From Taibaiella koreensis (GTDB taxonomy: Bacteria; Bacteroidota; Bacteroidia; Chitinophagales; Chitinophagaceae), in the NCBI RefSeq assembly GCF_003545715.1, contig NZ_QVNU01000003.1, positions 372,001-436,000 of the forward strand: 64,000 nt of DNA, read 5' to 3'. The notes beneath the pieces were generated by a model. The model was not told the DNA's origin and searched no databases. It worked only from the letters and a program-made list of their open reading frames with translations. Of this stretch, positions 16,965-26,364 are shown piece by piece. The position numbers and the translations under genes are program-made. Numbering within the stretch: the stretch's first letter is position 1; every line of letters begins with the position of its first letter.

Positions 16965-18074
16965 TCAGGCGCCTCTATAGATCTTTTTGGTCAGGTACCG
17001 GCCATCGCGGGAATCATAGAAACGGATAATGTACAAACCCTGGCTGAGACCGCTCATGTCGATCGTATAGCTACGCAGTGATGGTGTTGAGATGCCTGCC
17101 TGGTAAACCTTACGGCCTTCGGCATTGAATATAAAACAGTCGATAGAAGGCGATTGCACATTGCCGAAATAGATACCCAGCGTATGCCCCGCAATGCCGA
17201 TCCGGATATCGTTGTCTGTCCACACGCGGGGATCGATACCAACTGTATAACCGCCATTAGCATTGATCACCGAATCGATCCAGGGCCGGAAGGCCGCAAC
17301 TTTCGTATAAACACCCGGCGTATCGGCTGAGGTATAAGGTAGCATGCCACCGCTCACTACGCCGATGATCTTTTTCTGACCATTCTGGTCGATCCATACC
17401 GGACCACCGCTATCGCCGGCCGCCGCGCCGGCAACCGCTTCGTTCAGCCTGTAGCCGGCACAGAAAGACTGGCTGCTCACGCCACCGTAGAGTGTGTTGC
17501 AAAGAGTATGGTCGAATACTTTTGTATTGCAGAACTTCATCGTATCAGGGCTGCCGAATGTTGCCGGATCCGATATCCCCCAGCCCGCGATCTTTACCGG
17601 TGCGCCCGTCTCATAGACCACTGCAGCATCGCTAAGCGCAGGCAGAGCGATAGGCTCGATCGTAGTGACCGGCAGCATTAGCTGGATCAAAGCGATATCC
17701 TTGCCATTGCTGAAGAAATCCCCGCTCAGGCTAAACTCCTGGTGGCAGAAGATCTTTTTCAATTCAACTTCCACACCACCGTTGGGGTTGACCGGTGCAT
17801 TGGTATTGACCGTATTGAACCGGACGCGTGCAGATGCCGGGGAGATCGGCTGACCGTTAACAGGGTCGAAAGTGCAGTGGCCGGCAGTGACCACCCATTT
17901 GGGATCGATAAGGGCGGAGCCGCAAAAGTGGCCGGAGATGTCGCGAAGGTCTCCGATCCAGGGCAATTGGCCTTCCTGCACCGACTGGCCGCCTACGATC
18001 CAGGACTGTTGCGCAGAAACATTAATAACGGTTGCGCACAGCAACAGGAAGCTTAAGGGAAAACGTTTCTTCAT
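16965..18074 (-). CDS. Secreted trypsin-like serine protease with T9SS sorting domain
   Basis: The 369-residue protein begins with a signal peptide (MKKRFPLSFLLLCATVINVS, AQ). The mature enzyme starts near IVGG, as in chymotrypsin-fold proteases. The catalytic triad is H66 (VTAGHC), D126 (GKDIALIQL) and S222 (GDSGGPV). Residues about 295-369 form a type A T9SS C-terminal sorting domain (GLYIIRFYDSRDGRYLTKKI). The protein should therefore cross the outer membrane and be released or anchored outside. An upstream frame adds 31 residues but would bury the signal peptide, so the ATG at 18074 is chosen. Confidence 0.93.
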   Translation of the reverse strand: MKKRFPLSFLLLCATVINVSAQQSWIVGGQSVQEGQLPWIGDLRDISGHFCGSALIDPKWVVTAGHCTFDPVNGQPISPASARVRFNTVNTNAPVNPNGGVEVELKKIFCHQEFSLSGDFFSNGKDIALIQLMLPVTTIEPIALPALSDAAVVYETGAPVKIAGWGISDPATFGSPDTMKFCNTKVFDHTLCNTLYGGVSSQSFCAGYRLNEAVAGAAAGDSGGPVWIDQNGQKKIIGVVSGGMLPYTSADTPGVYTKVAAFRPWIDSVINANGGYTVGIDPRVWTDNDIRIGIAGHTLGIYFGNVQSPSIDCFIFNAEGRKVYQAGISTPSLRSYTIDMSGLSQGLYIIRFYDSRDGRYLTKKIYRGA

Positions 18075-18273
18075 ATGAATTGTTTTATAGGGTCTGCTAA
18101 TAGACACAGACGGAAAAATAAGGTACCAACTTAGTGATTGCCGGTAAGAATAATCAAATGTAGCCAATGCTTTTTCCCTGCACTGATGATTTCGACCAAC
18201 ACGCTATAAAGGAGGACCAATAAGGAATTTTATAGGATCAGGCTGATGGACAATTTTGTTGTTGCAAAGAGAA

Positions 18274-18299
18274 GGGCCGCTTTGCTAAGAAGGCGGCCC
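18274..18299 (-). terminator. Hairpin terminator at the end of the five-gene envelope operon
   Basis: GGGCCGC and GCGGCCC form a 7-bp G/C stem about 30 bases beyond the last gene of the minus-strand operon. On that strand the T tract after it is broken (TTCTCTTT), so efficiency may be partial. The 18075-18325 interval holds nothing else I can support. Confidence 0.55.
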
Positions 18300-18325
18300 C
18301 GTCGATATTGTAGCGTTGTTGTGAA

Positions 18326-19525
18326 CTACTGTGCTGTATCGGGCTGATCCGGTGGCAATATCTGTTCCAGCAGCGAAGGAGCATTGTATACGAAGGCGCT
18401 GATATTGCCGTTGGCGTCCTTTTTCGCTTCATAATAAGTAGGGGTATTGGTCACGCAGTCGTACAGGATGATCTTACCATCTCTGTTCATAAAGCGGTAG
18501 GCGCCGTTCAGGGGCTTTTCTGTTTTGTCCTCCATAGTGACCATGATCTTTTCAGGCGCCGTGTAATCATTGTTCTTAATGTCGCCTGCAAAGCGGTAAT
18601 AAAAGCCATCGGAAAGGCCGGCGACGATCACATACTGGACATTTTCTTTGATGGGCTGCTTGATAATGGCATAGGTAGCATCCGCCGCTGAGCGGGGAAT
18701 GCCGGAGGTGTGCAGGGCGATATATTTACTTTCAAGATCGCCGTCCTGGCTCATGCTGCCGATAATGATCTTTCGGTAGATCGCTTTCAGATCGGCATTC
18801 TCTGCACGGTTGTTTTTTACCTCTTTAAAAGCGGTCTGGTAAAGGTCAAACTCCTTCACATTCTCAACTACATAATTGGTGTTTACATAGCCGATATCTT
18901 TTTTTCCCTTAAACAGGTAGCTCAAAAAACCGTTATCCTTCAGCAGCACTTTCCTGAAAGGATACTGGTTGCTGGTGTTGTCGATACTACGATAGTATAT
19001 CTCCTTGTCCACAGCTTTCAGCTTCTGGAACGAAGGAATGGGCCCCTTGACTTCGTAAAGGTCCATGCGGGCAACTGCTTCCTTGTTCTCATCCCTTACC
19101 AGCACATTATCCGTAATGGTGTAGAGGTATTGCATGCTGCTGTAGGCCAGGTATTGGTAACCCAGGTAACCCAAAAGAAGCAACAGCAGGGGAAGTACAA
19201 TAAAGGGCCATTTCTTCCTTCTTTTCGGCGCCGGCCAGGGCGTAACCGGTACATCTGCCGGTGCAGATACCGGCACCGGGATTACTTTGGGCGCAGGCTG
19301 CGGCCTGGGCGTGAATAAAGTCTCTTTAAAAAAAGCATTGATCTCATTGCGCTTATCCTCATCGGTAAGCCCCCAGGAATGGAACAATCCGCTGAGCTGA
19401 TCGGCGATCTCCTCGTTGCTCAATGCTGTCCAGCCTTCCTTTAGCCGGGCAGGGGGATCCTGTCCTTTTCTTTTGCGGTACAGGAAAGTGATGAAATCGG
19501 CTATGTTACTTTTGTTTATCGACAT
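18326..19525 (-). CDS. Single-pass membrane protein, last gene of the SEDS-PBP operon
   Basis: A 399-residue protein with no recognised family. Residues 1-70 form a soluble helical part (LSNEEIADQLSGLFHSWGLT) expected in the cytosol. A proline-rich linker covers 72-100. A basic stop (KRRKKW) and one membrane helix at about 107-127 follow, then roughly 270 residues predicted outside. The outer part has repeated beta-type stretches, including YTITDNVLVRDENKEAVARM, which recalls an SH3-like module. Its start overlaps the preceding gene by 20 bases, so translation is probably coupled. The topology (cytosolic head, long periplasmic tail) would let it bridge the ATPase side and the wall side of the proposed system. 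Confidence 0.72.
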   Translation of the reverse strand: MSINKSNIADFITFLYRKRKGQDPPARLKEGWTALSNEEIADQLSGLFHSWGLTDEDKRNEINAFFKETLFTPRPQPAPKVIPVPVSAPADVPVTPWPAPKRRKKWPFIVLPLLLLLLGYLGYQYLAYSSMQYLYTITDNVLVRDENKEAVARMDLYEVKGPIPSFQKLKAVDKEIYYRSIDNTSNQYPFRKVLLKDNGFLSYLFKGKKDIGYVNTNYVVENVKEFDLYQTAFKEVKNNRAENADLKAIYRKIIIGSMSQDGDLESKYIALHTSGIPRSAADATYAIIKQPIKENVQYVIVAGLSDGFYYRFAGDIKNNDYTAPEKIMVTMEDKTEKPLNGAYRFMNRDGKIILYDCVTNTPTYYEAKKDANGNISAFVYNAPSLLEQILPPDQPDTAQ

Positions 19526-19979
19526 GATAGGTTCCTGTGGTTTTATCCATAAGTCTGATCAATACATCATTGGGTATGGTCACCCCGTTTTGTTCGTTGA
19601 TTTTGAAACGGGCCGTCAGCAAAGGGCTTCCCTGCTGATATTGCAGCTCAAATCCATGCTGGCTCAGCCTGAACCGCAGCAACGCTTCATTGGCATTGAA
19701 AAAATCGCGGCCCTGCTCTCCTGAGTTTTTTAGCTCAAGTGTCAACACCCCATTCTCCTGCCTGATGTCGGCATCGCTGCCGTAAGCCCTGGTGACCAAT
19801 GCCGCAAAGGTATCGGTTTTCATAGTGTTGTAGCTGTTGCTGCTAAAGGCTGCAGGTTGCTCTACGGGCTGTTCCATTGCTGTATTTCGGAGCAGAACGG
19901 TGGTAAGACCGGCGCCTGCCGCTACAACCAGGGCCAGCGCCGTAAAAATGATCTGCCATTTACTAATGCTGTGCTGCAT
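19506..19979 (-). CDS. Small membrane-anchored protein in the SEDS-PBP operon
   Basis: The 157-residue protein has one N-terminal membrane helix at about 8-30 (WQIIFTALALVVAAGAGLTT) without a convincing cleavage site, so it is probably an anchor. The remaining 125 residues, outside the cytosol, have a compact alpha/beta look (TFAALVTRAYGSDADIRQEN, then LRFRLSQHGFELQYQQGSPL). It ends inside the start of the 399-residue gene and begins 28 bases after the giant SEDS-PBP gene. No family recognised; a partner of the fused synthase is inferred only from position. Confidence 0.72.
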   Translation of the reverse strand: MQHSISKWQIIFTALALVVAAGAGLTTVLLRNTAMEQPVEQPAAFSSNSYNTMKTDTFAALVTRAYGSDADIRQENGVLTLELKNSGEQGRDFFNANEALLRFRLSQHGFELQYQQGSPLLTARFKINEQNGVTIPNDVLIRLMDKTTGTYHVDKQK

Positions 19980-20007
19980 ATCGTGCTTTAAAGTTTGTTC
20001 TGGTCTG

Positions 20008-23000
20008 CTAACGGAAATAATGCTGGAAGGAACGGGAGGCCATCACTTCGTTAATAATATTGTTGAGCAGCGTCCAGTCAAAATCCTTGTTATTGTCTAC
20101 AGTAAAATACAAGGTGTATACCTTCGTTCCCGCTTGTCCTATGCTTGCGGCCTGCTGCATGTCCTGGTTGGTAATGGCTACCACCAGGCGCCGGGAATTG
20201 CCTGCGCCCGATCCTTCTTCATTGATGGTACCGGTCTTGGCATAAAAATAGAAGCCGGGATGTGCGCCGCGCAATCCGCCCAGCGCATGTCCTGTACCGC
20301 TGCCACCATAGATCACGTCGTTCATGCCTTTGAAAATATACGCCGACAGGAACTGGTTGAAGCTGCCCGCTTCGCGCCAGCTGGCATCCGTTTGCCAGGG
20401 CATCCCATGTTGTTTGCCGGGTAGTACCTTCAGCTCCAGATTACGGTTCTGTGTAAACAGGGCGGTGTACATTTCCAGCATTTTGAGTGGCGATACCTGG
20501 TAAGGGTAGCCGCCCAGCGTCGTCGTTTTCAGGCCCAGGTTAAAGTTCTGGTAGGGTTCAGTAAAAGCACGCTGCGCCTGCAGAAAGCTTGATTGTTCGG
20601 GGAAGCTCCATAAGAAATAGCTGCCTTTATTCTTCGATAATGCGGTATATAACGGACTGTCTACTATGTTGACGCGGGTATAGGAAGCTGGTATGTTGCC
20701 ATCCCCATCATAGGTTTGTGTGCGCAGGCGCGTGTTCGTTTCCAGCCCGTCAGCCAGCAGCGAATGCTCGTTGCCGAAGAAGCTTTTCTTCTTTTGTTCG
20801 CGCTCATTGGTAAGCGGCCAGGCGCCCTTCCTGTGATTGTAGTTGGGAAGATAATAGACATTGCCGTTGAAGGTAAATACGGGATACGTATTATCGGGAC
20901 CGGCAGTACTGCTCAATACATGCTTCAGGCTCATTACATTGTCGCGCACGAAAGCGCTGCGCGGGTAAGAGCCGAGGAAGATCATGGCCGATTGGTAGAA
21001 GTTGCTGGATACTTCAATGTACTTATCCAGGCTCAGCTCGGCACGGTAATGATCGTCGTTTTCCCAGGGCTTCAGCAGTTTGAAGCCGCCATAATTGACA
21101 TATTCTGTCTGGGCAGGCGCCATCAGGTGCAGCTGCCCCCAGCCGGCATTGGCCTGCGATGCTATCGCTGCGGCGATCAGCGGCTTTACCGAAGAGCCTG
21201 GTCCAAGCCGCATGGCCAGCAGGTTGCTGTTGCCCCACTGGTCACGCTCGTTGCGGATATTGCTGAAGAAGAAATGTTTTTGCTGCAACCTGGCGATAGA
21301 CACCACATCATTGGGGTCGAGTCGTATCCTGTTGCGCACAAAATCATTCATCAGCCTGATGTTGCCGTCAGCATCGGCAGCGGCGACGCTAAACCGGAAC
21401 CGGCGATTGGACCGGGTCGTTCCTTCATAAGCCTGGTCGATCATTTCCTGCACCCTGTTGTACAGGTTATAATCGAGGCTGATCGCGATATTGTCCTGCA
21501 GCACGCTATCGGCCTTATAAGCATTGCGAATGGCATTGGCAAAATGATACATCCAGAAGTTGTGCTCCTTCTGGGGGTAAAGGATCTTATAGCTGCCATT
21601 GATCCATTTGTTGACCGCAAAGTAATTGCCCGAATTGCTATAGGCCATTACCAGCTTGCTTGCCGGCATGTTGAGCGTAGCAATGTCTTCGTTATTGAAG
21701 CTGTTGGCAAACCTGGTCTGGTATTGCACCAGGTTGTTGCTGTTTTTTTTATAGAGCAGCAGGCCCGCTTGCTCCTGACCAGCCTGTTTGATATCAAGAA
21801 TGCCTACGGGCTGTCGGGCGCCCGTAAACCAGGCGGCAGGCATTATGGCCAGCTGCAGGCGCGCCGAAGGGTCTTTTTTGAAATAAGGGAGCGCTACGGT
21901 ACTATTGTTGTTATTATAGCTCAGGCTTACCATAGGCGTTGGCAGGCTCAGGTTTTCGGTTACCGATCCGTTCCATACTTTCCGGTTCTCGACAGGCGGC
22001 AGCTCCAGGTACAAGTGCTCATTGTACAGGGCGCTGTACTGGTCGTTGTCGTAGAGCATGTAGAGCGGGTTGTCGATACGGAAAGCATTAGCCGGTTTGC
22101 TGATCAGCTGTTTCAGGATGCTGCGCGTATAGTTGTCGGTTACCGAGTCGTTCAGCAGGTCTTTGAAGCGACGGTCTTCGCCCAGTATCTTGATCAGACC
22201 GGAGTAGCTGTATCGTTGCCGTTTTCCTGCGAGACTATCCTGTATCTCGTAGAGCACCGCATTGAGATCTTTGTTGATATGGTTCTTTGTTTTCTCCACA
22301 ATGATCGAAAAATTATTATTGCTCAGCTCATTGCCTTTAATAGTAGTGAGCGCAAAGCCGGCGATCAATATGGTAAAGAAGGTATAACGGGCCAGGTTGC
22401 TGCGCAGGTTCAGCTGGTACGAGCGGTACGAAGCCGGCTGCTGCGTGAGTGTAATGCCAAACAGCACCAGGGGCAACACCACGCTGAGCTTGCTCGTCAG
22501 GCTCAGGAAAGGAAAGTCCTGTCCGAAGAAAACAAAGCGGTTGGTGGCTGTGAGCCATACAAACAGGCTGAGCGTGAAAAACAGCAACAACGGCAGCACA
22601 CCGGCATAAGAGCGGAAGTTGAGCCTGTAATAAGGCTCCTCGGTCAGCCGGTACGAGATCAGGTAGAGAATGAGAGGCAACAGCGTGAGCAGCAAAACCA
22701 GGTACATGGTGAAGTTGCCCAGCTCCCCGATCACAAAGCGTGCAATCACCACATCCCTGGTCTGGGTATTGTAGTCCACGCCTACCTTAGAATAGGGACG
22801 CAGGTTGATGACCGCATCGTTGTGATAGGGCTTGTTTACATAAGAGTTGATGAACCATTGGTTTTCGGCAGTCTCGATAATCTTTTGCGTCTGGAACGAA
22901 GAGTAGGGGTTCTGGGCCAGTAACTCGCTTATCGGCTGATGGATAATGGACGCGCGGTACTGCACATGCTTGATCGCGCTGGTAGCTTTGGCTTCGAGGA

Positions 23001-25500
23001 AAGCCCTGCTGCCAGGGATCAGCAGCAACAACAGGTAGCAGCCCAGCACGGCGCCCAGTATGCCTGTAATCTTTTTCTGCTTTTTATAAAAGAAAAATAG
23101 CACAGCGACGGGTATCAGCAACAACATTCCAATGACGATGAGCTTGTAGGTGAGCAGGTAGTAGAACAGTGATTTGAACGAAAGCACCACCAGGTACACC
23201 ACCAGCGCCGCTATACCATAAATCCAATAGTTATTCGGATTCAGCAGCATCTTGCGTATTGTCGTATGCTGCGAGTTGAATGGCTTCTTCAGGAAGTTAA
23301 GGAAGATATTTTTGAGCAGGATAAATAGGGTAAACAGGATCGCAAAGCCACGGTCGGTGAGCGCAAAAAAGAGTATGGTAATGAGTGTGAGCAGGAAGGC
23401 CGGGTTGTAGATCAGGTATTGTATATAGGCCTTCAGGCGGATATAGCCCATCGACTCTCCGGGCCGCACCCACTCCTGGTCGAATTGGTAATAGCGGTTG
23501 CTCAGCATTGCAAAGTAGCAATAACCGATCACCGGCAATATAATAGAGCTGACGCGGGTCAGTATCTCGATGTGCAGCAGCTTGCCATTGAGGAAGAACA
23601 ATACCGTACAAGCGCCGATGAACAGGGCATAGGCCTTATTAATACGTGGCGCTGTTTTCAGGTTCCATTTTTCAGCCGGGGAAAAGAAAACCGGCTTTCC
23701 ATTGGATACCAGGTAACGGTAGCCGCTAAGCATGATCAGGAAGAGGAAAAGCCATACCAGGGTAAACGGTATGGGCAGGCGAATGCTGCCCCAGCGATAA
23801 TCGAAATTGAGGATCGTGTTTTCCAGCTCATACTTGGAAATGTTTTCCAAGGGAGGAAAAGTGGCCAGCCGCCAATACAGGATAAACCGAAGGATCAGCA
23901 GGGCATAGATTACCGCAAACAATATGGGTTCTATACGTACCAGGCTCTTGCCGGGAAAGAAGATGAGCACAAGCAGCATGCCTATATAGATAACGGCAGC
24001 AAACAGGACCAGCTTGCTATACCTAAAGCCGTTTTCAGAATAATCCCTTACGGCGAACAGGTAGCGAACGCCGGGTTCGGAAGATTGCAGGCTGAAGCGG
24101 TTGTTTTCAATAGCACGGTAGGCGCCGTTACGGTTGTTGTCGGCTATACCGAAGCGCATGGGTACATTGGGCCGCTGCGACAGGTAGTCCATAGTGCCGT
24201 TTACCGGGTAAGGCGTATTCAGCCCGTAGTTATGAAAATAAAAGCCCTCGCGCAGATCCGAGCTGAGAATCTCATCATTATTATTGGCAATGAACCGCAG
24301 GTTCTTGTTGCCGGCCACCTGCCGCTCTGCCGGACTGGATAGCAGGTAGGCGGGAGGGTAATCGAATAACAAGGCTACTTGATCTCCGGATTTCCCGGCA
24401 TCGTATTCCGAAGGATCGATGGTACTCAGGTAGGCTTTCTCCTGTATGTTATGAAAACCGATATAGAATTTCTTACCAAAAGGGATTTCGGTTTTGTTAT
24501 TCAATTGAGGAGTTACCTGCTGCCCGTCGGCAGAAAGGCGGTAGCCGTTGCGGATAAGGCCCTGGGAGGGGAACAACGAATAGGCATCTTCATTGCCTGC
24601 ACTATTATGTGTAAGCAGGTAGCTCTCGCCTATCTGTCGCAGCACAAATTCCAGCACGGCATAGCTTTCGTTCCGGCCTGCCGAGAAGCTGCGGCTGTTC
24701 AGGAGCAGGTTGTACAGCGACTTTCCTTCCTGCAAGGCACGTTCTGCTATCTCGATATGATCGGTATAGGGCAGCGGGACATTGATCTCCTCGGCAAGTT
24801 GCCGGTCGTTAGAGCGGATGTCGATCGCATAGACGATCCGCTTTTGCTTGCCCGGTCTCAGGAAGTCGAGCCAGCTGCCGGAGCCTTCGTTGATCTGCAC
24901 TGCGATCCGGTTAGCACCATTCTCAAGCGTAAACGTTTTACGGAATACCTGGGGGAAGATATCGTTAATGGGAGTGTATACACCGTCCTGGTCGGTCTGC
25001 AAAAAGACCGGCTGATAAAAGCCGGCAAAACTGATCTCCGCCTTGTCGTTAACCTTCCTGCTGAAGGTCATGCTACCACCATCGCCGGTAGTATCATCTG
25101 TAGGCAGGGTGAGCGAAAGCGACTGCCGGAAGGTGATGCCCGTATTGCTGATACCATGATAATCGCTGTTCAGGAACCAGGGATGACTGCCGCCGGGATT
25201 GGTCGTGCGAAGGATACATACGATACTGCTGATGAAAATGACGGTCATCAGGCCAAAGGAAAGAATGACCTTATACTTGCGGATCACCTGTGCAGCCTGT
25301 GCCTTCACGGCATCGCTAACATCGGGCATGTCCGTTTTCCGGTAGATAAGTTGCTCGATATTGATCTGTGCAAAATAATACAGCAGGCAGGCAATGATCG
25401 CTATGCTCAGGAACCAACTGATGATGCTGCCCAGAAATAGGTTGAGCAGTATGATCGCCAGCGTCGGCAACAGCAGGTATAGGATACCCTTAATTTTCAT
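20008..25500 (-). CDS. SEDS (RodA/FtsW-like)-penicillin-binding transpeptidase fusion protein
   Basis: An 1830-residue polytopic protein. Three N-terminal helices (about 5-24, 26-44, 77-97) precede a periplasmic region to about residue 490. Residues about 495-1055 contain many membrane helices. Within them, TQTRDVVIARFVIGELG resembles the SEDS loop with the catalytic Asp (D916) and the E-L-G after it (E926), and FGQDFPFLSLTSKLSVVLPL resembles the final GxxLPxxS SEDS helix. Residues about 1065-1830 hold a penicillin-binding transpeptidase domain with all three active-site motifs: S1436-S-V-K1439, S1498-S-N1500 and K1755-T-G-T. Known SEDS proteins polymerise glycan and pair with a separate class B PBP; here both would be one chain. 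The SEDS part is divergent, so polymerase activity is inference. Neighbours are an Hsp70/actin-like ATPase and single-pass proteins. Confidence 0.8.
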   Translation of the reverse strand: MKIKGILYLLLPTLAIILLNLFLGSIISWFLSIAIIACLLYYFAQINIEQLIYRKTDMPDVSDAVKAQAAQVIRKYKVILSFGLMTVIFISSIVCILRTTNPGGSHPWFLNSDYHGISNTGITFRQSLSLTLPTDDTTGDGGSMTFSRKVNDKAEISFAGFYQPVFLQTDQDGVYTPINDIFPQVFRKTFTLENGANRIAVQINEGSGSWLDFLRPGKQKRIVYAIDIRSNDRQLAEEINVPLPYTDHIEIAERALQEGKSLYNLLLNSRSFSAGRNESYAVLEFVLRQIGESYLLTHNSAGNEDAYSLFPSQGLIRNGYRLSADGQQVTPQLNNKTEIPFGKKFYIGFHNIQEKAYLSTIDPSEYDAGKSGDQVALLFDYPPAYLLSSPAERQVAGNKNLRFIANNNDEILSSDLREGFYFHNYGLNTPYPVNGTMDYLSQRPNVPMRFGIADNNRNGAYRAIENNRFSLQSSEPGVRYLFAVRDYSENGFRYSKLVLFAAVIYIGMLLVLIFFPGKSLVRIEPILFAVIYALLILRFILYWRLATFPPLENISKYELENTILNFDYRWGSIRLPIPFTLVWLFLFLIMLSGYRYLVSNGKPVFFSPAEKWNLKTAPRINKAYALFIGACTVLFFLNGKLLHIEILTRVSSIILPVIGYCYFAMLSNRYYQFDQEWVRPGESMGYIRLKAYIQYLIYNPAFLLTLITILFFALTDRGFAILFTLFILLKNIFLNFLKKPFNSQHTTIRKMLLNPNNYWIYGIAALVVYLVVLSFKSLFYYLLTYKLIVIGMLLLIPVAVLFFFYKKQKKITGILGAVLGCYLLLLLIPGSRAFLEAKATSAIKHVQYRASIIHQPISELLAQNPYSSFQTQKIIETAENQWFINSYVNKPYHNDAVINLRPYSKVGVDYNTQTRDVVIARFVIGELGNFTMYLVLLLTLLPLILYLISYRLTEEPYYRLNFRSYAGVLPLLLFFTLSLFVWLTATNRFVFFGQDFPFLSLTSKLSVVLPLVLFGITLTQQPASYRSYQLNLRSNLARYTFFTILIAGFALTTIKGNELSNNNFSIIVEKTKNHINKDLNAVLYEIQDSLAGKRQRYSYSGLIKILGEDRRFKDLLNDSVTDNYTRSILKQLISKPANAFRIDNPLYMLYDNDQYSALYNEHLYLELPPVENRKVWNGSVTENLSLPTPMVSLSYNNNNSTVALPYFKKDPSARLQLAIMPAAWFTGARQPVGILDIKQAGQEQAGLLLYKKNSNNLVQYQTRFANSFNNEDIATLNMPASKLVMAYSNSGNYFAVNKWINGSYKILYPQKEHNFWMYHFANAIRNAYKADSVLQDNIAISLDYNLYNRVQEMIDQAYEGTTRSNRRFRFSVAAADADGNIRLMNDFVRNRIRLDPNDVVSIARLQQKHFFFSNIRNERDQWGNSNLLAMRLGPGSSVKPLIAAAIASQANAGWGQLHLMAPAQTEYVNYGGFKLLKPWENDDHYRAELSLDKYIEVSSNFYQSAMIFLGSYPRSAFVRDNVMSLKHVLSSTAGPDNTYPVFTFNGNVYYLPNYNHRKGAWPLTNEREQKKKSFFGNEHSLLADGLETNTRLRTQTYDGDGNIPASYTRVNIVDSPLYTALSKNKGSYFLWSFPEQSSFLQAQRAFTEPYQNFNLGLKTTTLGGYPYQVSPLKMLEMYTALFTQNRNLELKVLPGKQHGMPWQTDASWREAGSFNQFLSAYIFKGMNDVIYGGSGTGHALGGLRGAHPGFYFYAKTGTINEEGSGAGNSRRLVVAITNQDMQQAASIGQAGTKVYTLYFTVDNNKDFDWTLLNNIINEVMASRSFQHYFR

Positions 25501-25549
25501 GCGGGTCTTTTTTCAGGGAGATAAATATTTTGCCGGTGAGCTTACTACA

Positions 25550-26350
25550 TCAGATATTACGAATGCGGTAGCCGGAGATGATCGACTCGTCCAGACCGCC
25601 GGAGCCTTGCTCCCTTAGCAGGTCCAGCAGCGGCTTGATGTGTTTGGGTATCTTGTCCACAGGCGTATCCTTGTTGATCTCAGTTGCCAGGCCCTCTCCC
25701 GGGCTTTTCCGGCTCATGAGGTATTGGATATTGGCCTCGTCGTAAGGCTGCTTTTTGGCAATCTTGTAGCGCGTAAGGCTGCTGTAGTGACTCATGATCT
25801 TCATCAGGTTTTCCTCGATCTCCCTGTGTGCGCCTCTTTCCATCGCATCGTGCATGGGCGCTACCAGCTTGCGGAAAGCTTCGCCGTAGTATTCGTTGTC
25901 AAAATTCCTGTCGCTGGCCAGCTGTTGCTGCAGCTGCTCTTTTTCCTTGGTGAGGTTGTCCAGCTGGCGTTTCAGCTTTTGCTCCTGTGGCGACGGCCTG
26001 CCTTCTTCCCGGATGGGTTGTGTTTCCGGCTGACTTTCCGGGCGGGGGGTATTTGCTTTCGCTTTTCCCGATGACAGGCGCATTACTACCGCGGTAATGA
26101 CGGCGCCGGCGACAAGGCCCAGCACTACGGGCAGCCAGGGGAAGCGCTGGCTATCGTTATTGCCGGTATCGTCCGCAGTGTCGCTTATCCCTCCGGCCTC
26201 GCCATCTTCAGCCAGCGAAGTGTCCTGTTGTGTTGCAATATTACTATCAGCAACACGATTCGTGTCCTTGGCGCGATTGGTGTCCGTCTGGGCCTGTGCC
26301 CAACCCGTTGTCAGCCCGGTCAGCAGAAACAAAAAGAAAAGACGTTTCAT
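25550..26350 (-). CDS. Single-pass protein with cytosolic coiled coil, SEDS-PBP operon
   Basis: The 266-residue protein starts with a signal-peptide-like segment (MKRLFFLFLLTGLTTGWAQA), then an acidic Asp/Thr/Asn-rich stretch outside the cytosol. One membrane helix at about 72-92 (WLPVVLGLVAGAVITAVVMR) is followed by a basic turn. A Pro/Glu linker and a coiled coil at about 118-147 (LKRQLDNLTKEKEQLQQQLA) come next. The C-terminal 120 residues form a soluble cytosolic domain. It sits 14 bases after the ATPase gene and 49 before the fusion gene. By position and topology it could link the cytosolic ATPase to the membrane synthase, a role loosely like that of MreC/RodZ; this is inference. Confidence 0.75.
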   Translation of the reverse strand: MKRLFFLFLLTGLTTGWAQAQTDTNRAKDTNRVADSNIATQQDTSLAEDGEAGGISDTADDTGNNDSQRFPWLPVVLGLVAGAVITAVVMRLSSGKAKANTPRPESQPETQPIREEGRPSPQEQKLKRQLDNLTKEKEQLQQQLASDRNFDNEYYGEAFRKLVAPMHDAMERGAHREIEENLMKIMSHYSSLTRYKIAKKQPYDEANIQYLMSRKSPGEGLATEINKDTPVDKIPKHIKPLLDLLREQGSGGLDESIISGYRIRNI

Positions 26351-26364
26351 GTCAGCAGTTTTGT

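Noticed and set aside
20716-22923. 735-codon open frame on the plus strand opposite the SEDS-PBP fusion
   Set aside because: It is the complement of a G/C-rich coding frame, has no recognisable family and no leader; the minus-strand frame carries the transpeptidase motifs.
23419-25440. Two long plus-strand frames (23419-24342 and 24379-25440) opposite the fusion gene
   Set aside because: Shadows of the 1830-codon gene without motifs or leaders.
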